Origin: Flavobacteriales bacterium
Lineage (GTDB): Bacteria; Bacteroidota; Bacteroidia; Flavobacteriales; Flavobacteriaceae
NCBI GenBank assembly: GCA_026983815.1
Contig: JALSTJ010000443.1
Span: forward strand, 1-6,276
DNA: 6,276 bases
Direction of reading: 5' to 3'
Under the pieces are notes generated by a model. That model was not told the origin of the DNA. It worked only from the letters and a program-made list of their open reading frames with translations, and made no database searches. The first letter of the stretch is position 1. Each line of letters opens with the position of its first letter. A program made the translations under genes and the position numbers. Of the stretch, positions 1 to 6,235 are shown in pieces.

Positions 1-265
1 CAGGGTTATTGTTTAGTTTTTTTATTTCTTGCAACAATTCCTCTTGTGTAATTGATATGGGAAAGTGAATGGTCTGTGATGAAAATCCGATTTTTTTTGC
101 AATTTTTTCTTTACTCCTAACATAATGGATGCTCGCCGGATCATTACCAACCAAAATAGCAGCCAAAGATGGTGGACGTTTTCCCGATGAAACTATTTTT
201 TCGGTTTCTTTACGTAATTCCGAATAAATTTCTTCGGCTGTATGTTTTCCGTCTATGATAATCAT
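1..265 (-). CDS. folD: FolD, methylene-THF dehydrogenase/cyclohydrolase, N-terminal part (runs off left edge)
   Basis: The minus-strand frame opens at the ATG at 263-265 and stays open for 88 codons to the window edge, so only the N-terminal third of a protein normally about 285-300 aa is present. It begins MIIIDGKHTAEEIYSELRKE, the usual FolD opening. It continues through LAAILVGNDPAS (residues 34-45) and YVRSKEKIAKKIGF (48-61), which contains the Tyr (Y48) and the catalytic Lys (K52) of the FolD YxxxK motif. The fragment ends LNNNP, where FolD proteins usually continue with EIDGILVQLPLP. FolD is a cytoplasmic enzyme that interconverts 5,10-methylene-THF, 5,10-methenyl-THF and 10-formyl-THF with NADP(H), supplying one-carbon units for purines, thymidylate and methionine. 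The gene lies 60 bases downstream of ffh on the same strand with no clear promoter or terminator between them, so co-transcription is likely. The start is the only ATG in frame before the conserved IIDGK segment. The C-terminal NADP-binding half cannot be judged here. Confidence 0.93.
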   Translation of the reverse strand, partial: MIIIDGKHTAEEIYSELRKETEKIVSSGKRPPSLAAILVGNDPASIHYVRSKEKIAKKIGFSSQTIHFPISITQEELLQEIKKLNNNP

Positions 266-325
266 TAATTAAATCAGGTATATTACCAATCGTTAAGTTT
301 ATTAAATTAATTCTAGTCTAATAAA

Positions 326-1654
326 TTATCTCATACCTTTGAACATATTCATCATAGCTTTTCCTTTTCCTCCTTGCATCATCTTCATCATTTTGGACAT
401 TTGATTGAATTGTTTTAATAATTGATTGACTTCCTGTACATTAGTTCCCGAACCTCGGGCAATTCGTTTTTTTCTACTTCCGTTTATAATCGCAGGATTT
501 CTTCTTTCTTCGGGTGTCATTGAATAAATAATGGCTTCAATACCTTTGAATGCATCATCATCTATATCCACACCTTTCATAGCTTTGCTCATTCCGGGTA
601 TCATCCCCATCAAATCTTTGATATTTCCCATTTTTTTGATTTGCTGAATCTGTTTCAAGAAATCATCAAAACCGAATTGATTTTTAGCAATTTTCTTCTG
701 CAATTTACGAGCTTCTTCTTCGTCAAATTGTTCTTGCGCCCGTTCTACCAACGATACCACATCACCCATTCCCAAAATTCTGTCCGCCATACGGTCGGGG
801 TGGAAAACATCGATATCGGTCATTTTTTCGCCGGTTCCTATAAATTTAATCGGCTTATTGACCACCGATTTAATGGAAAGCGCCGCTCCACCACGGGCAT
901 CTCCGTCCAATTTGGTCAAAACCACTCCTTCAAAATCCAAACGATCATTGAAGGCTTTAGCGGTATTTACAGCATCTTGACCGGTCATAGCATCCACTAC
1001 AAACAAGGTTTCCTGTGGATGAACCGCTTGGTGAATTGCCGAAATTTCGTTCATCATTTCTTCATCCACCGCCAAACGTCCTGCGGTATCTATAATTACA
1101 ACATTCTTACCATTTTTCTTGGCGTATTCAATGGCGTTTTTGGCAATTTCAACCGGATTTTTATTTTCGGGTTCGGTATAAACTTCCACACCGATTTGTT
1201 CGCCTACAACTTTCAACTGGTCAATTGCCGCCGGACGATAAACATCAGCTGCTACCAATAAAGGTTGTTTGGTTTTTTTGGTTTTCAACCAATTGGCTAA
1301 TTTTCCCGAAAAAGTGGTTTTACCCGAACCTTGCAAACCCGACATCAAAATAACCGTGGGATTACCCGAGAGATTGACACCTGCTGTTTCTCCTCCCATT
1401 AATTCGGTCAATTCGTCTTTAACGATTTTTACCAATAATTGTCCGGGTTGTAAAGTGGTCAATACGTTTTGACCCAAGGCTTTCTCTTTTACTCTTTTGG
1501 TAAAATCTTTTGCAATTTTATAATTGACATCGGCGTCCAAAAGTGCCCTTCTCACTTCTTTCAAAGTTTCGGCAACATTGACTTCGGTAATCCGTCCATG
1601 TCCTTTTAAAACGTGTAGGGCTTTATCTAATTTTGATGTTAAATTATCAAACAT
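326..1654 (-). CDS. ffh: Ffh, signal recognition particle GTPase (SRP54)
   Basis: This complete 442-aa protein is close to the usual Ffh length of about 450 aa. The N domain (about 1-90) contains the ALLDADV motif (37-43). The G domain (about 95-300) has the P-loop GLQGSGKT (106-113), DVYRPAA (137-143), DTAGR (189-193), TKLD (247-250), the SRP-specific DARGGAAL (252-259) and GTGEK (273-277). The M domain (about 325-442) has the finger-loop stretch around MGNIKDLMGMIPGM, the RNA-binding SRKKRIARGSG (393-403) and a methionine-rich tail (MSKMMKMM) for hydrophobic signal binding. With 4.5S RNA, Ffh binds signal peptides and transmembrane segments on ribosomes and delivers them to FtsY at the inner membrane, with paired GTP hydrolysis. 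DARGGAAL and the M domain separate it from the paralogue FtsY. The ATG at 1652-1654 begins directly with MFDNLTSKLDKAL, the normal N terminus, and lies 23 bases after a TATATTTG -7 box. All key residues are intact. The gene is divergent from the M16 operon. Confidence 0.98.
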   Translation of the reverse strand: MFDNLTSKLDKALHVLKGHGRITEVNVAETLKEVRRALLDADVNYKIAKDFTKRVKEKALGQNVLTTLQPGQLLVKIVKDELTELMGGETAGVNLSGNPTVILMSGLQGSGKTTFSGKLANWLKTKKTKQPLLVAADVYRPAAIDQLKVVGEQIGVEVYTEPENKNPVEIAKNAIEYAKKNGKNVVIIDTAGRLAVDEEMMNEISAIHQAVHPQETLFVVDAMTGQDAVNTAKAFNDRLDFEGVVLTKLDGDARGGAALSIKSVVNKPIKFIGTGEKMTDIDVFHPDRMADRILGMGDVVSLVERAQEQFDEEEARKLQKKIAKNQFGFDDFLKQIQQIKKMGNIKDLMGMIPGMSKAMKGVDIDDDAFKGIEAIIYSMTPEERRNPAIINGSRKKRIARGSGTNVQEVNQLLKQFNQMSKMMKMMQGGKGKAMMNMFKGMR

Positions 1655-1669
1655 AATTCAATACAATTT

Positions 1670-1677
1670 TATTTTTG
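1670..1677 (+). promoter_or_regulatory. Possible -7 box for the M16 operon, abutting the ffh -7 box
   Basis: On the plus strand this reads TATTTTTG, an exact match to TAnnTTTG, directed toward the M16 genes. Transcription from it would start near 1684 and give a leader of about 135 nt containing the 1716-1756 inverted repeat. No -33 TTG is present at the right distance. In such A/T-rich DNA a chance match is plausible, and a nearer candidate lies at 1785-1792. Confidence 0.3.
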
Positions 1678-1685
1678 CAAATATA
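1678..1685 (-). promoter_or_regulatory. Bacteroidota-type -7 box for ffh(-folD)
   Basis: Read on the minus strand, this is TATATTTG, an exact match to the TAnnTTTG -7 consensus of the primary sigma factor of Bacteroidota. It ends 23 bases before the ffh ATG, which implies a leader of roughly 15-18 nt. I could not find a convincing TTG/TTTG -33 element about 17-23 bases upstream, so the call rests on the -7 box and its position. A plus-strand TAnnTTTG match directly abuts it. Confidence 0.6.
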
Positions 1686-1715
1686 CGGATAAAAATCATA
1701 TATTATACTTAGTTT

Positions 1716-1756
1716 TTTAGGATTAAACTCCTATTTAAAATCAATTTCATCCTAAA
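1716..1756. repeat. Spaced inverted repeat in the ffh/M16 intergenic region
   Basis: TTTAGGAT at 1716-1723 and ATCCTAAA at 1749-1756 are exact 8-bp complements separated by 25 bases. A further CTCCT lies between them at 1728-1732. The arms could be paired half-sites for a regulator or a weak hairpin in the leader of the M16 operon. The stem is short, mostly A/T and widely spaced, so its function is open. Confidence 0.35.
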
Positions 1757-1784
1757 TAAATTTTTTTATTCCAAAACAAAAATG

Positions 1785-1792
1785 TATTTTTA
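1785..1792 (+). promoter_or_regulatory. Candidate proximal -7 box for the M16 operon
   Basis: TATTTTTA differs from TAnnTTTG only at the last base. It ends 26 bases before the ATG at 1819, a spacing similar to that between the ffh -7 box and its start. No -33 element is evident. I rate it slightly more likely than the distal box at 1670-1677 because of its position, although its match is worse. Confidence 0.35.
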
Positions 1793-1818
1793 ACGTCCAT
1801 AAAAAACAATTTTAAATT

Positions 1819-3156
1819 ATGAAATCTATAAAGTTATTTTTATTATTTGGTTTATTAAGTTTAACAAATTCAATTATGGCACAGAAAATTGATTATGAAG
1901 AGTATGATTTACCGAATGGTTTGCACGTGATTTTGCATGAAGATCATACGGCTCCGGTGGTGAGTGTAGGCGTGATGTATCATGTGGGAGCAAAAGATGA
2001 GGATTCGACCCGAACCGGTTTTGCTCATTTTTTTGAACATCTTTTGTTTGAAGGAACGAAAAATATCAAACGTGGCGAATGGTTTAAAATCGTGAGTTCG
2101 CACGGGGGACAAAACAATGCCAATACTACGGACGATAGAACTTATTATTATGAGGTTTTTCCTTCAAATAATGTGGATTTGGGACTTTGGATGGAAGCCG
2201 AACGGATGCGCCATGCGGTTATCAATCAAATAGGTGTGGATACGCAAAACGAAGTGGTTAAGGAAGAGAAACGTTTGCGGGTGGATAATCAACCTTACGG
2301 ACATTTTTTGGAAGCTATCAAAGAAAATGTTTTTACCAAACATCCGTATAAGCATACCACTATTGGAAAAATGGAGCATTTGGATGCGGCGACTTTGGAT
2401 GAGTTTATCGATTTTTATCATAAATTTTATATTCCTAATAACGCAACATTGGTTGTTGCCGGGGATATAGATAAGAAAAAGGTGAAAAATGCCATTAATA
2501 AATATTTCGGTAGTATTCCACGTGGAAAAGATATTGTCCGAAATAAAATTGAAGAATTGCCTATTCAGGGCGAAAAACATGCGGTTTTTTATGATAAAAA
2601 TATTCAAAAACCGGCTATTATGCAAGCTTATCTAACCCCTTCGATGAAGGATAGAGATGCTTATGTATTGGATTTGATTTCTACTTATTTGAGCGATGGA
2701 AAAAGCTCAAAACTCTATAAAAAATTAGTGGATGAGGAAAAGAAAGCTTTAATGGTGGGAGCCTTTAATATCAGTCAGGAGGATTACGGAACTTATGTGA
2801 TTTTCGGTATTCCAATGGGTGGAGAAGATCAATTGGATGATTTGAATAAGGAGATTGACGAGGAAATTGAAAAAATACAAACGGATTTGATTTCCGAGAA
2901 AGATTATCAAAAACTTTTGAACAAGAAAGAAAACGATTTTGTAAATTCCAATACGAGTATGCAAGGAATTGCTCATAATTTGGCGATGTATCACGTTTTA
3001 TACGGGGATACGGATTTAATCAATAAGGAATTGGATATTTATAAAAGTATCACACGAGAAGAAATCCGGGATGTAGCTCGTAAGTATTTGGATAAAAATC
3101 ATAGAGTTATTTTGAAATATTTGCCTAAAAAGGAAGATAAAAATTTAAATAATTAA
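1819..3156 (+). CDS. Secreted M16 zinc metallopeptidase, catalytic subunit
   Basis: The 445-aa protein starts with a cleavable signal peptide (MKSIKLFLLFGLLSLTNSIMA, probable cut before Q22), so the mature enzyme should be periplasmic. The N-terminal M16 domain begins at YDLPNGLHVILHEDH (29-43). It holds the inverted zinc motif HFFEH (H70, E73, H74) followed 76 residues later by the third ligand, most likely E150 in NEVVKEE. The stretch RLRVDNQPYG (152-161) is typical of bacterial M16B enzymes. The C-terminal inactive-type M16 domain covers about 200-435. Where many M16 proteins have R-x6-Y in an LREExGLVY-like motif, this one has V304 and L311 (LVDEEKKAL), so that pair is missing. The partner encoded 14 bases downstream has it. 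This fits a two-subunit M16B peptidase that degrades peptides in an enclosed chamber. The substrate is unknown. The start is the ATG that gives the signal peptide, and no clear Shine-Dalgarno sequence precedes it. Confidence 0.93.
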   Translation: MKSIKLFLLFGLLSLTNSIMAQKIDYEEYDLPNGLHVILHEDHTAPVVSVGVMYHVGAKDEDSTRTGFAHFFEHLLFEGTKNIKRGEWFKIVSSHGGQNNANTTDDRTYYYEVFPSNNVDLGLWMEAERMRHAVINQIGVDTQNEVVKEEKRLRVDNQPYGHFLEAIKENVFTKHPYKHTTIGKMEHLDAATLDEFIDFYHKFYIPNNATLVVAGDIDKKKVKNAINKYFGSIPRGKDIVRNKIEELPIQGEKHAVFYDKNIQKPAIMQAYLTPSMKDRDAYVLDLISTYLSDGKSSKLYKKLVDEEKKALMVGAFNISQEDYGTYVIFGIPMGGEDQLDDLNKEIDEEIEKIQTDLISEKDYQKLLNKKENDFVNSNTSMQGIAHNLAMYHVLYGDTDLINKELDIYKSITREEIRDVARKYLDKNHRVILKYLPKKEDKNLNN

Positions 3157-3170
3157 TAAAACGGGAAATC

Positions 3171-5246
3171 ATGAAAAATTTAATATACATTTTGAGTATT
3201 TTTTCGGCTGCCTTATTATTTTCTTGCGGCGGACAAAAAGAAACAACAGCACAAGTTATGAAAACAACGGATATCAATCAAATGCCGGAGCCGGGACCTG
3301 CTCCCAAAATACATTTTCAAAAACCGCAAACATTTGTTTTGGATAACGGATTGCGTGTAATTTTGGTGGAAAATCACAAATTGCCAAGAGTAACCGCAAG
3401 TTTGCGTATGGACAATCAACCTTTTAATTTGTATGATAAGAAAGGAAGTGATGATTTGCTTGCCGCTTTATTGGGTTCGGGCTCTGAAAATGTTTCCAAA
3501 GATGATTTTAATGAAAAAATAGATTATTACGGTGCGCGTGTCAATATACACGATGGCGGATTTTATATCAATGCTTTGAGTAAATATTTTCCAAAAGTTT
3601 TGGATTTGACCGTTGATCAAGCTTTGCATCCCAAATTTACCAAAGAAGAGTTTGAGAAAAAGAAAAAAGAACTGATTGAGGGGCTAAAAATGGATGAGAA
3701 AAGCACGCCGGCAGCTGCCAGACGTGTGATGAAAAAATTGGCTTACGGCAAACATCCCTATGGAGAATTTACAAGTATTGAAACGGCTAAAAACGTTCAA
3801 TTGCCGGATGTTACGGATTATTACGAAAAGGTTTATATTCCCAATCACGCTTATTTAATCATTGTAGGAGATGTAAAATCGGACGAGGTTAAAAAGATGG
3901 TCGATAAGAATTTCAAATCTTGGAAACCGGCTCATCAAACACGCGGCAGAGCTTTGCCACGCATCAATAATCCTATGCTTACGGAAGTTGATTTTGTCAA
4001 TATGCCCGAAGCTGCACAAGCCGAGTTAAAAGTGGTGCATCGTTCGGATATTCAAATGGCAAATCCCGATTATCAAAAAGTATTGTTGATGAATTCTATT
4101 TTAGGTGGCGATTTCAATAGTTATTTGAATATGACTTTGCGTGAAAAGCACGGTTGGACTTACGGGGCGCGTAGCCGATTCGGCACCGATAAATACGGTG
4201 ATTTGTTTACTGCAAGCACAAGTGTAAGAAATTCGGTAGCGGATAGTGCTACGGTGGTTACAATGGAGCAATTGAACAAAATCAGAAATGAGAAAGTATC
4301 GGATACGCTGTTGCATAATACCAAGGAAAAATTTATGGGAAATTTTGTTTTGCAAATGGAAAATCCTCAAACCATTGCCAGACAAGCTTATAATATATAT
4401 GTAAACAATCTGCCCGAAGATTTTTATGAAACCTTTTTGCAAAAAGTAGATGCGGTAACGGTGGACGATATTCAAACGGTTGCTCAAAAATATTTGCATC
4501 CCGATAAGGCAAGGATTATTCTTGCAGGAAAAGCGTCGGATATTGTTCCGGGATTGAAGAAAAACGGATTTAATGTCAAATTTTACGATAAGTATGGAAA
4601 GCCTGCACAAGCACCGGTAACCAAAACTTTGCCGGCGGACTTGAAACCGCAGCACGTTTTAGACCATTATTTTGCGGCTATCGGAGGGAAAGAGAAGGTT
4701 AAGCAAATTCAATCTATTGAAGCGGTTTATGAAGGAAATGTTCAAGGAACGGTATTGCAAATTATTAAAAAAGCCAAAGCGCCTAATAAAGAAGTAATGG
4801 AAACCCAAGCTATGGGGATGACTATGCAAAAAATAGTTTTTGACGGAGAAAAAGGATATATGGAAGTGCAAGGACAAAAACGAGATTTCCCTGCCGAAAT
4901 GATTAAAGATTATAAAGAAAAAACAGAGCCCTTTGCTTTGTTCGGTTTGTATAAATCCGCAAAACTCAAAGGAATGGAAACTATTGACGGAAAAGATTAT
5001 TATGTGTTGGAAGATGGAGATACGGTTTACTATTTTGATGCGAAAACCGGATTTTTGACCAAACAAATCAAAACGAAAACGATGAATGGAAATTCTATTA
5101 CACAAGTAGTTGAGTATAAAGATTATGCGGATAAAAACGGAATAAAAATGCCCGGAAAAATAGTGCAAAGTTTTGGACCGCAAAAAATCGAATTGAAACT
5201 AAAAGATGTAAAATTCAATACGGTTACAGACGAGGATTTTAAATAA
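3171..5246 (+). CDS. M16-family lipoprotein, zinc-less subunit with extra C-terminal LolA-like domain
   Basis: The 691-aa protein starts with a lipoprotein signal ending LLFSC (lipid-bearing C19), followed by a Pro-rich linker (39-45). Two M16 domains cover about 50-460, beginning QTFVLDNGLRVILVENHK. The zinc motif is absent: residues aligned with HFFEH of the upstream protein read DLLAA (95-99). The substrate-side motif LREKHGWTYGARS is intact, with R324 and Y331 at the R-x6-Y spacing. It therefore complements the upstream enzyme and is probably the non-catalytic partner that anchors the complex to a membrane. An extra domain of about 200 residues follows (about 491-691), starting LKPQHVLDHYFAAIGGKEKV and rich in short beta-strand-like segments (IVFDGEKGYMEVQGQ, YYVLEDGDTVYYFD). 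It resembles LolA/LolB-like carrier folds appended to other Bacteroidota proteins. I recognise this by pattern only, so the fold call is less sure. The acidic surface-export signal seen after Cys in some Bacteroidota is not obvious (CGGQKETT). A weak GGGA lies before the ATG. Confidence 0.9.
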   Translation: MKNLIYILSIFSAALLFSCGGQKETTAQVMKTTDINQMPEPGPAPKIHFQKPQTFVLDNGLRVILVENHKLPRVTASLRMDNQPFNLYDKKGSDDLLAALLGSGSENVSKDDFNEKIDYYGARVNIHDGGFYINALSKYFPKVLDLTVDQALHPKFTKEEFEKKKKELIEGLKMDEKSTPAAARRVMKKLAYGKHPYGEFTSIETAKNVQLPDVTDYYEKVYIPNHAYLIIVGDVKSDEVKKMVDKNFKSWKPAHQTRGRALPRINNPMLTEVDFVNMPEAAQAELKVVHRSDIQMANPDYQKVLLMNSILGGDFNSYLNMTLREKHGWTYGARSRFGTDKYGDLFTASTSVRNSVADSATVVTMEQLNKIRNEKVSDTLLHNTKEKFMGNFVLQMENPQTIARQAYNIYVNNLPEDFYETFLQKVDAVTVDDIQTVAQKYLHPDKARIILAGKASDIVPGLKKNGFNVKFYDKYGKPAQAPVTKTLPADLKPQHVLDHYFAAIGGKEKVKQIQSIEAVYEGNVQGTVLQIIKKAKAPNKEVMETQAMGMTMQKIVFDGEKGYMEVQGQKRDFPAEMIKDYKEKTEPFALFGLYKSAKLKGMETIDGKDYYVLEDGDTVYYFDAKTGFLTKQIKTKTMNGNSITQVVEYKDYADKNGIKMPGKIVQSFGPQKIELKLKDVKFNTVTDEDFK

Positions 5247-5256
5247 TTAATTTTTT

Positions 5257-5321
5257 AATTGCCTGTAAATTAATTTGGTAGCTTTTTGGCTTAATATTTG
5301 AAATATAATTTACAGGCAATT
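5257..5321 (+). repeat. Long inverted repeat (hairpin) between M16 lipoprotein and small lipoprotein genes
   Basis: AATTGCCTGTAAATTA at 5257-5272 is perfectly complementary to TAATTTACAGGCAATT at 5306-5321, giving a 16-bp stem with a 33-nt loop. The stem starts 10 bases after the M16 stop, and its right arm is followed by T-rich sequence (TTAATTTTAT). It could terminate or attenuate transcription or protect the upstream mRNA from 3' decay. The loop is much longer than in a standard intrinsic terminator. The 8-bp sequence TTAATTTT occurs on both sides (5247-5254 and 5321-5328), so a small insertion such as a MITE-like element is a second possibility. The loop also contains AATATTTG (5293-5300), one base off a -7 box, with a TTTG 15 bases upstream, so a weak promoter for the next gene is conceivable. 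Confidence 0.75.
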
Positions 5322-5343
5322 TAATTTTATAAAAACAACTGAA

Positions 5344-6108
5344 ATGAAACAACTGATTTATTTGATTTTAATTAGCGTTTTGATAACTTCCTGTCAAGTT
5401 ACGGAAGAAGTTACTTTGAATAAAAACGGTAGCGGTATTTATAATATAGGGATAGATATGAGCCCGATGATGGGTATGATGAAAGATGAGAAGAAGAATG
5501 ATAGTTTACAAGCCGGTAAAAAGAAAAAAAATACCGATACTATTATTTCTTTATATAAAAGTTATGAGATGCATAAGGACAGCATTCAATTAAGTCCGGA
5601 AGAAAAACATAGTTTGGAAAAACTGAAAGAATTGACTATGCATCTGAAAGTCAATGAGGAAGCGGGAGTTATGTTTCTTAAATTCAATTATCCATTTAAA
5701 AAATTATCCGATTTGGAGAATTTTTTTAAGGATTTGGCAGTCGTTGAAAAAATAGATAAAAAAGCCCATATGACACAAGATCGGGTTAAATCGGATATGC
5801 TTTTCGGTATGAATTCCGGTAATCAAGTCAAATATAAAATGACCCGTCGTTATTTTAAGAGAATTGTTACAGGTAAAAAAAATAAAGCAACCGACAGCAC
5901 AACTACTCAACAAAAACAAGAAGCAGAAAAGTTCTTTAAAATGATAACTTACCGGTTGGTTTATCATTTTCCCAAAAAAATCAAAGAAGTAAAATTTGAT
6001 GGAGAATATAAATTTGCAGACGAAGGTAAAACCCTGGTTATTGAAATACCTTTGGATGAAATGGAAAAACATCCAGAGAAAAGTTCTTTTGAGGTGAGGT
6101 TTAAATAA
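5344..6108 (+). CDS. Small lipoprotein of unknown function downstream of the M16 pair
   Basis: The 254-aa protein starts with a lipoprotein signal, MKQLIYLILISVLITSC, with lipid-bearing C17, so it should be attached to the periplasmic side of a membrane or to the cell surface. The mature part opens with a strand-like segment, EEVTLNKNGSGIYNIGIDMS (21-40), typical of Bacteroidota lipoproteins whose N terminus reads xxLNxxGSGxYxxxxDMS. A methionine cluster, MSPMMGMM (39-46), and two charged Lys-rich linkers (49-63 and about 177-195, the second with STTTQQ) follow. The C-terminal part, YRLVYHFPKKIKEVKFDGEY (203-222) to SSFEVRFK, looks beta-rich. The layout loosely recalls LppM/DUF3153-type lipoproteins, but I cannot assign a family. 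It lies 97 bases after the M16 lipoprotein gene on the same strand, separated by the long hairpin, so it may be a less expressed or separately transcribed member of that operon. There are no cysteines after C17 and no catalytic motif that I recognise. The ATG is fixed by the signal peptide. Confidence 0.85.
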   Translation: MKQLIYLILISVLITSCQVTEEVTLNKNGSGIYNIGIDMSPMMGMMKDEKKNDSLQAGKKKKNTDTIISLYKSYEMHKDSIQLSPEEKHSLEKLKELTMHLKVNEEAGVMFLKFNYPFKKLSDLENFFKDLAVVEKIDKKAHMTQDRVKSDMLFGMNSGNQVKYKMTRRYFKRIVTGKKNKATDSTTTQQKQEAEKFFKMITYRLVYHFPKKIKEVKFDGEYKFADEGKTLVIEIPLDEMEKHPEKSSFEVRFK

Positions 6109-6162
6109 TTTTTTCTTTTAGAAAAGTATTGATAAAAGAATTTTCAGAATTTCCAATGCCTT

Positions 6163-6216
6163 TTATTTCATCATCTTTTTCTTGTCCTTGGAAGCTGTTG
6201 TTTTTTCAATGAACAT
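6163..6216 (-). CDS. Possible 17-codon small ORF, or 5' end of a frameshifted 38-codon gene
   Basis: The minus strand has an ATG at 6214-6216, 11 bases after a TATATTTG -7 box. It opens MFIEKTTASKDKKKMMK and stops at 6163-6165. The first codons cross a run of six A (complement of 6201-6206). One additional A there would join MFIEK to another open frame, NNSFQGQEKDDEIKGIGNSE and onward to a TAA at 6101-6103. That frame gives 38 codons and overlaps the lipoprotein stop tail to tail by 8 bases. The locus could be a real small protein with a homopolymer error or programmed slippage, a decayed gene, or a short non-coding transcript. I recognise no family in either frame. The promoter match is the main reason to list it. 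Confidence 0.3.
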   Translation of the reverse strand: MFIEKTTASKDKKKMMK

Positions 6217-6227
6217 TTTTGTTTTTA

Positions 6228-6235
6228 CAAATATA
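6228..6235 (-). promoter_or_regulatory. Bacteroidota-type -7 box facing left at the right edge
   Basis: On the minus strand this reads TATATTTG, identical to the -7 box of ffh and in a similar setting (GTATATTTG followed by an A-rich start region). It points toward the 3' end of the lipoprotein gene, where only a very short ORF is present. No -33 TTG is visible at the expected distance. The implied leader before the ATG at 6216 is only about 5 nt, so translation would be nearly leaderless. Confidence 0.45.

Noticed and set aside
266..325. Possible promoter or terminator between ffh and folD
   Set aside because: The 60 bases contain no TAnnTTTG match and no stable hairpin on the minus strand, so I treat the two genes as one transcript.
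641..1261. Long plus-strand open frame opposite ffh
   Set aside because: It is antisense to a fully conserved ffh, its product is rich in Phe, His, Ile and Asn without domain pattern, and no promoter or start context supports it.
3157..3170. Possible separate promoter between the two M16 genes
   Set aside because: Only 14 bases separate the genes, with no -7 box, which fits simple co-transcription.
4101..5183. Two minus-strand open frames opposite the M16 lipoprotein gene
   Set aside because: They are mirror frames of a well-supported gene in A/T-rich DNA, with a composition typical of antisense translation and no family motif.
5704..6072. Minus-strand open frame of 122 codons with hydrophobic stretches opposite the small lipoprotein
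   Set aside because: The Phe-rich runs come from the complement of Lys-rich codons. The plus-strand frame has a convincing lipoprotein signal, so this is a shadow.
6109..6160. Possible intrinsic terminator after the small lipoprotein (CTTTTA...TAAAAG and TTTTC...GAAAA pairings)
   Set aside because: The stems are 5-6 bp of almost only A/T with poor loops and no clear T tract after them, so they are too weak to call.
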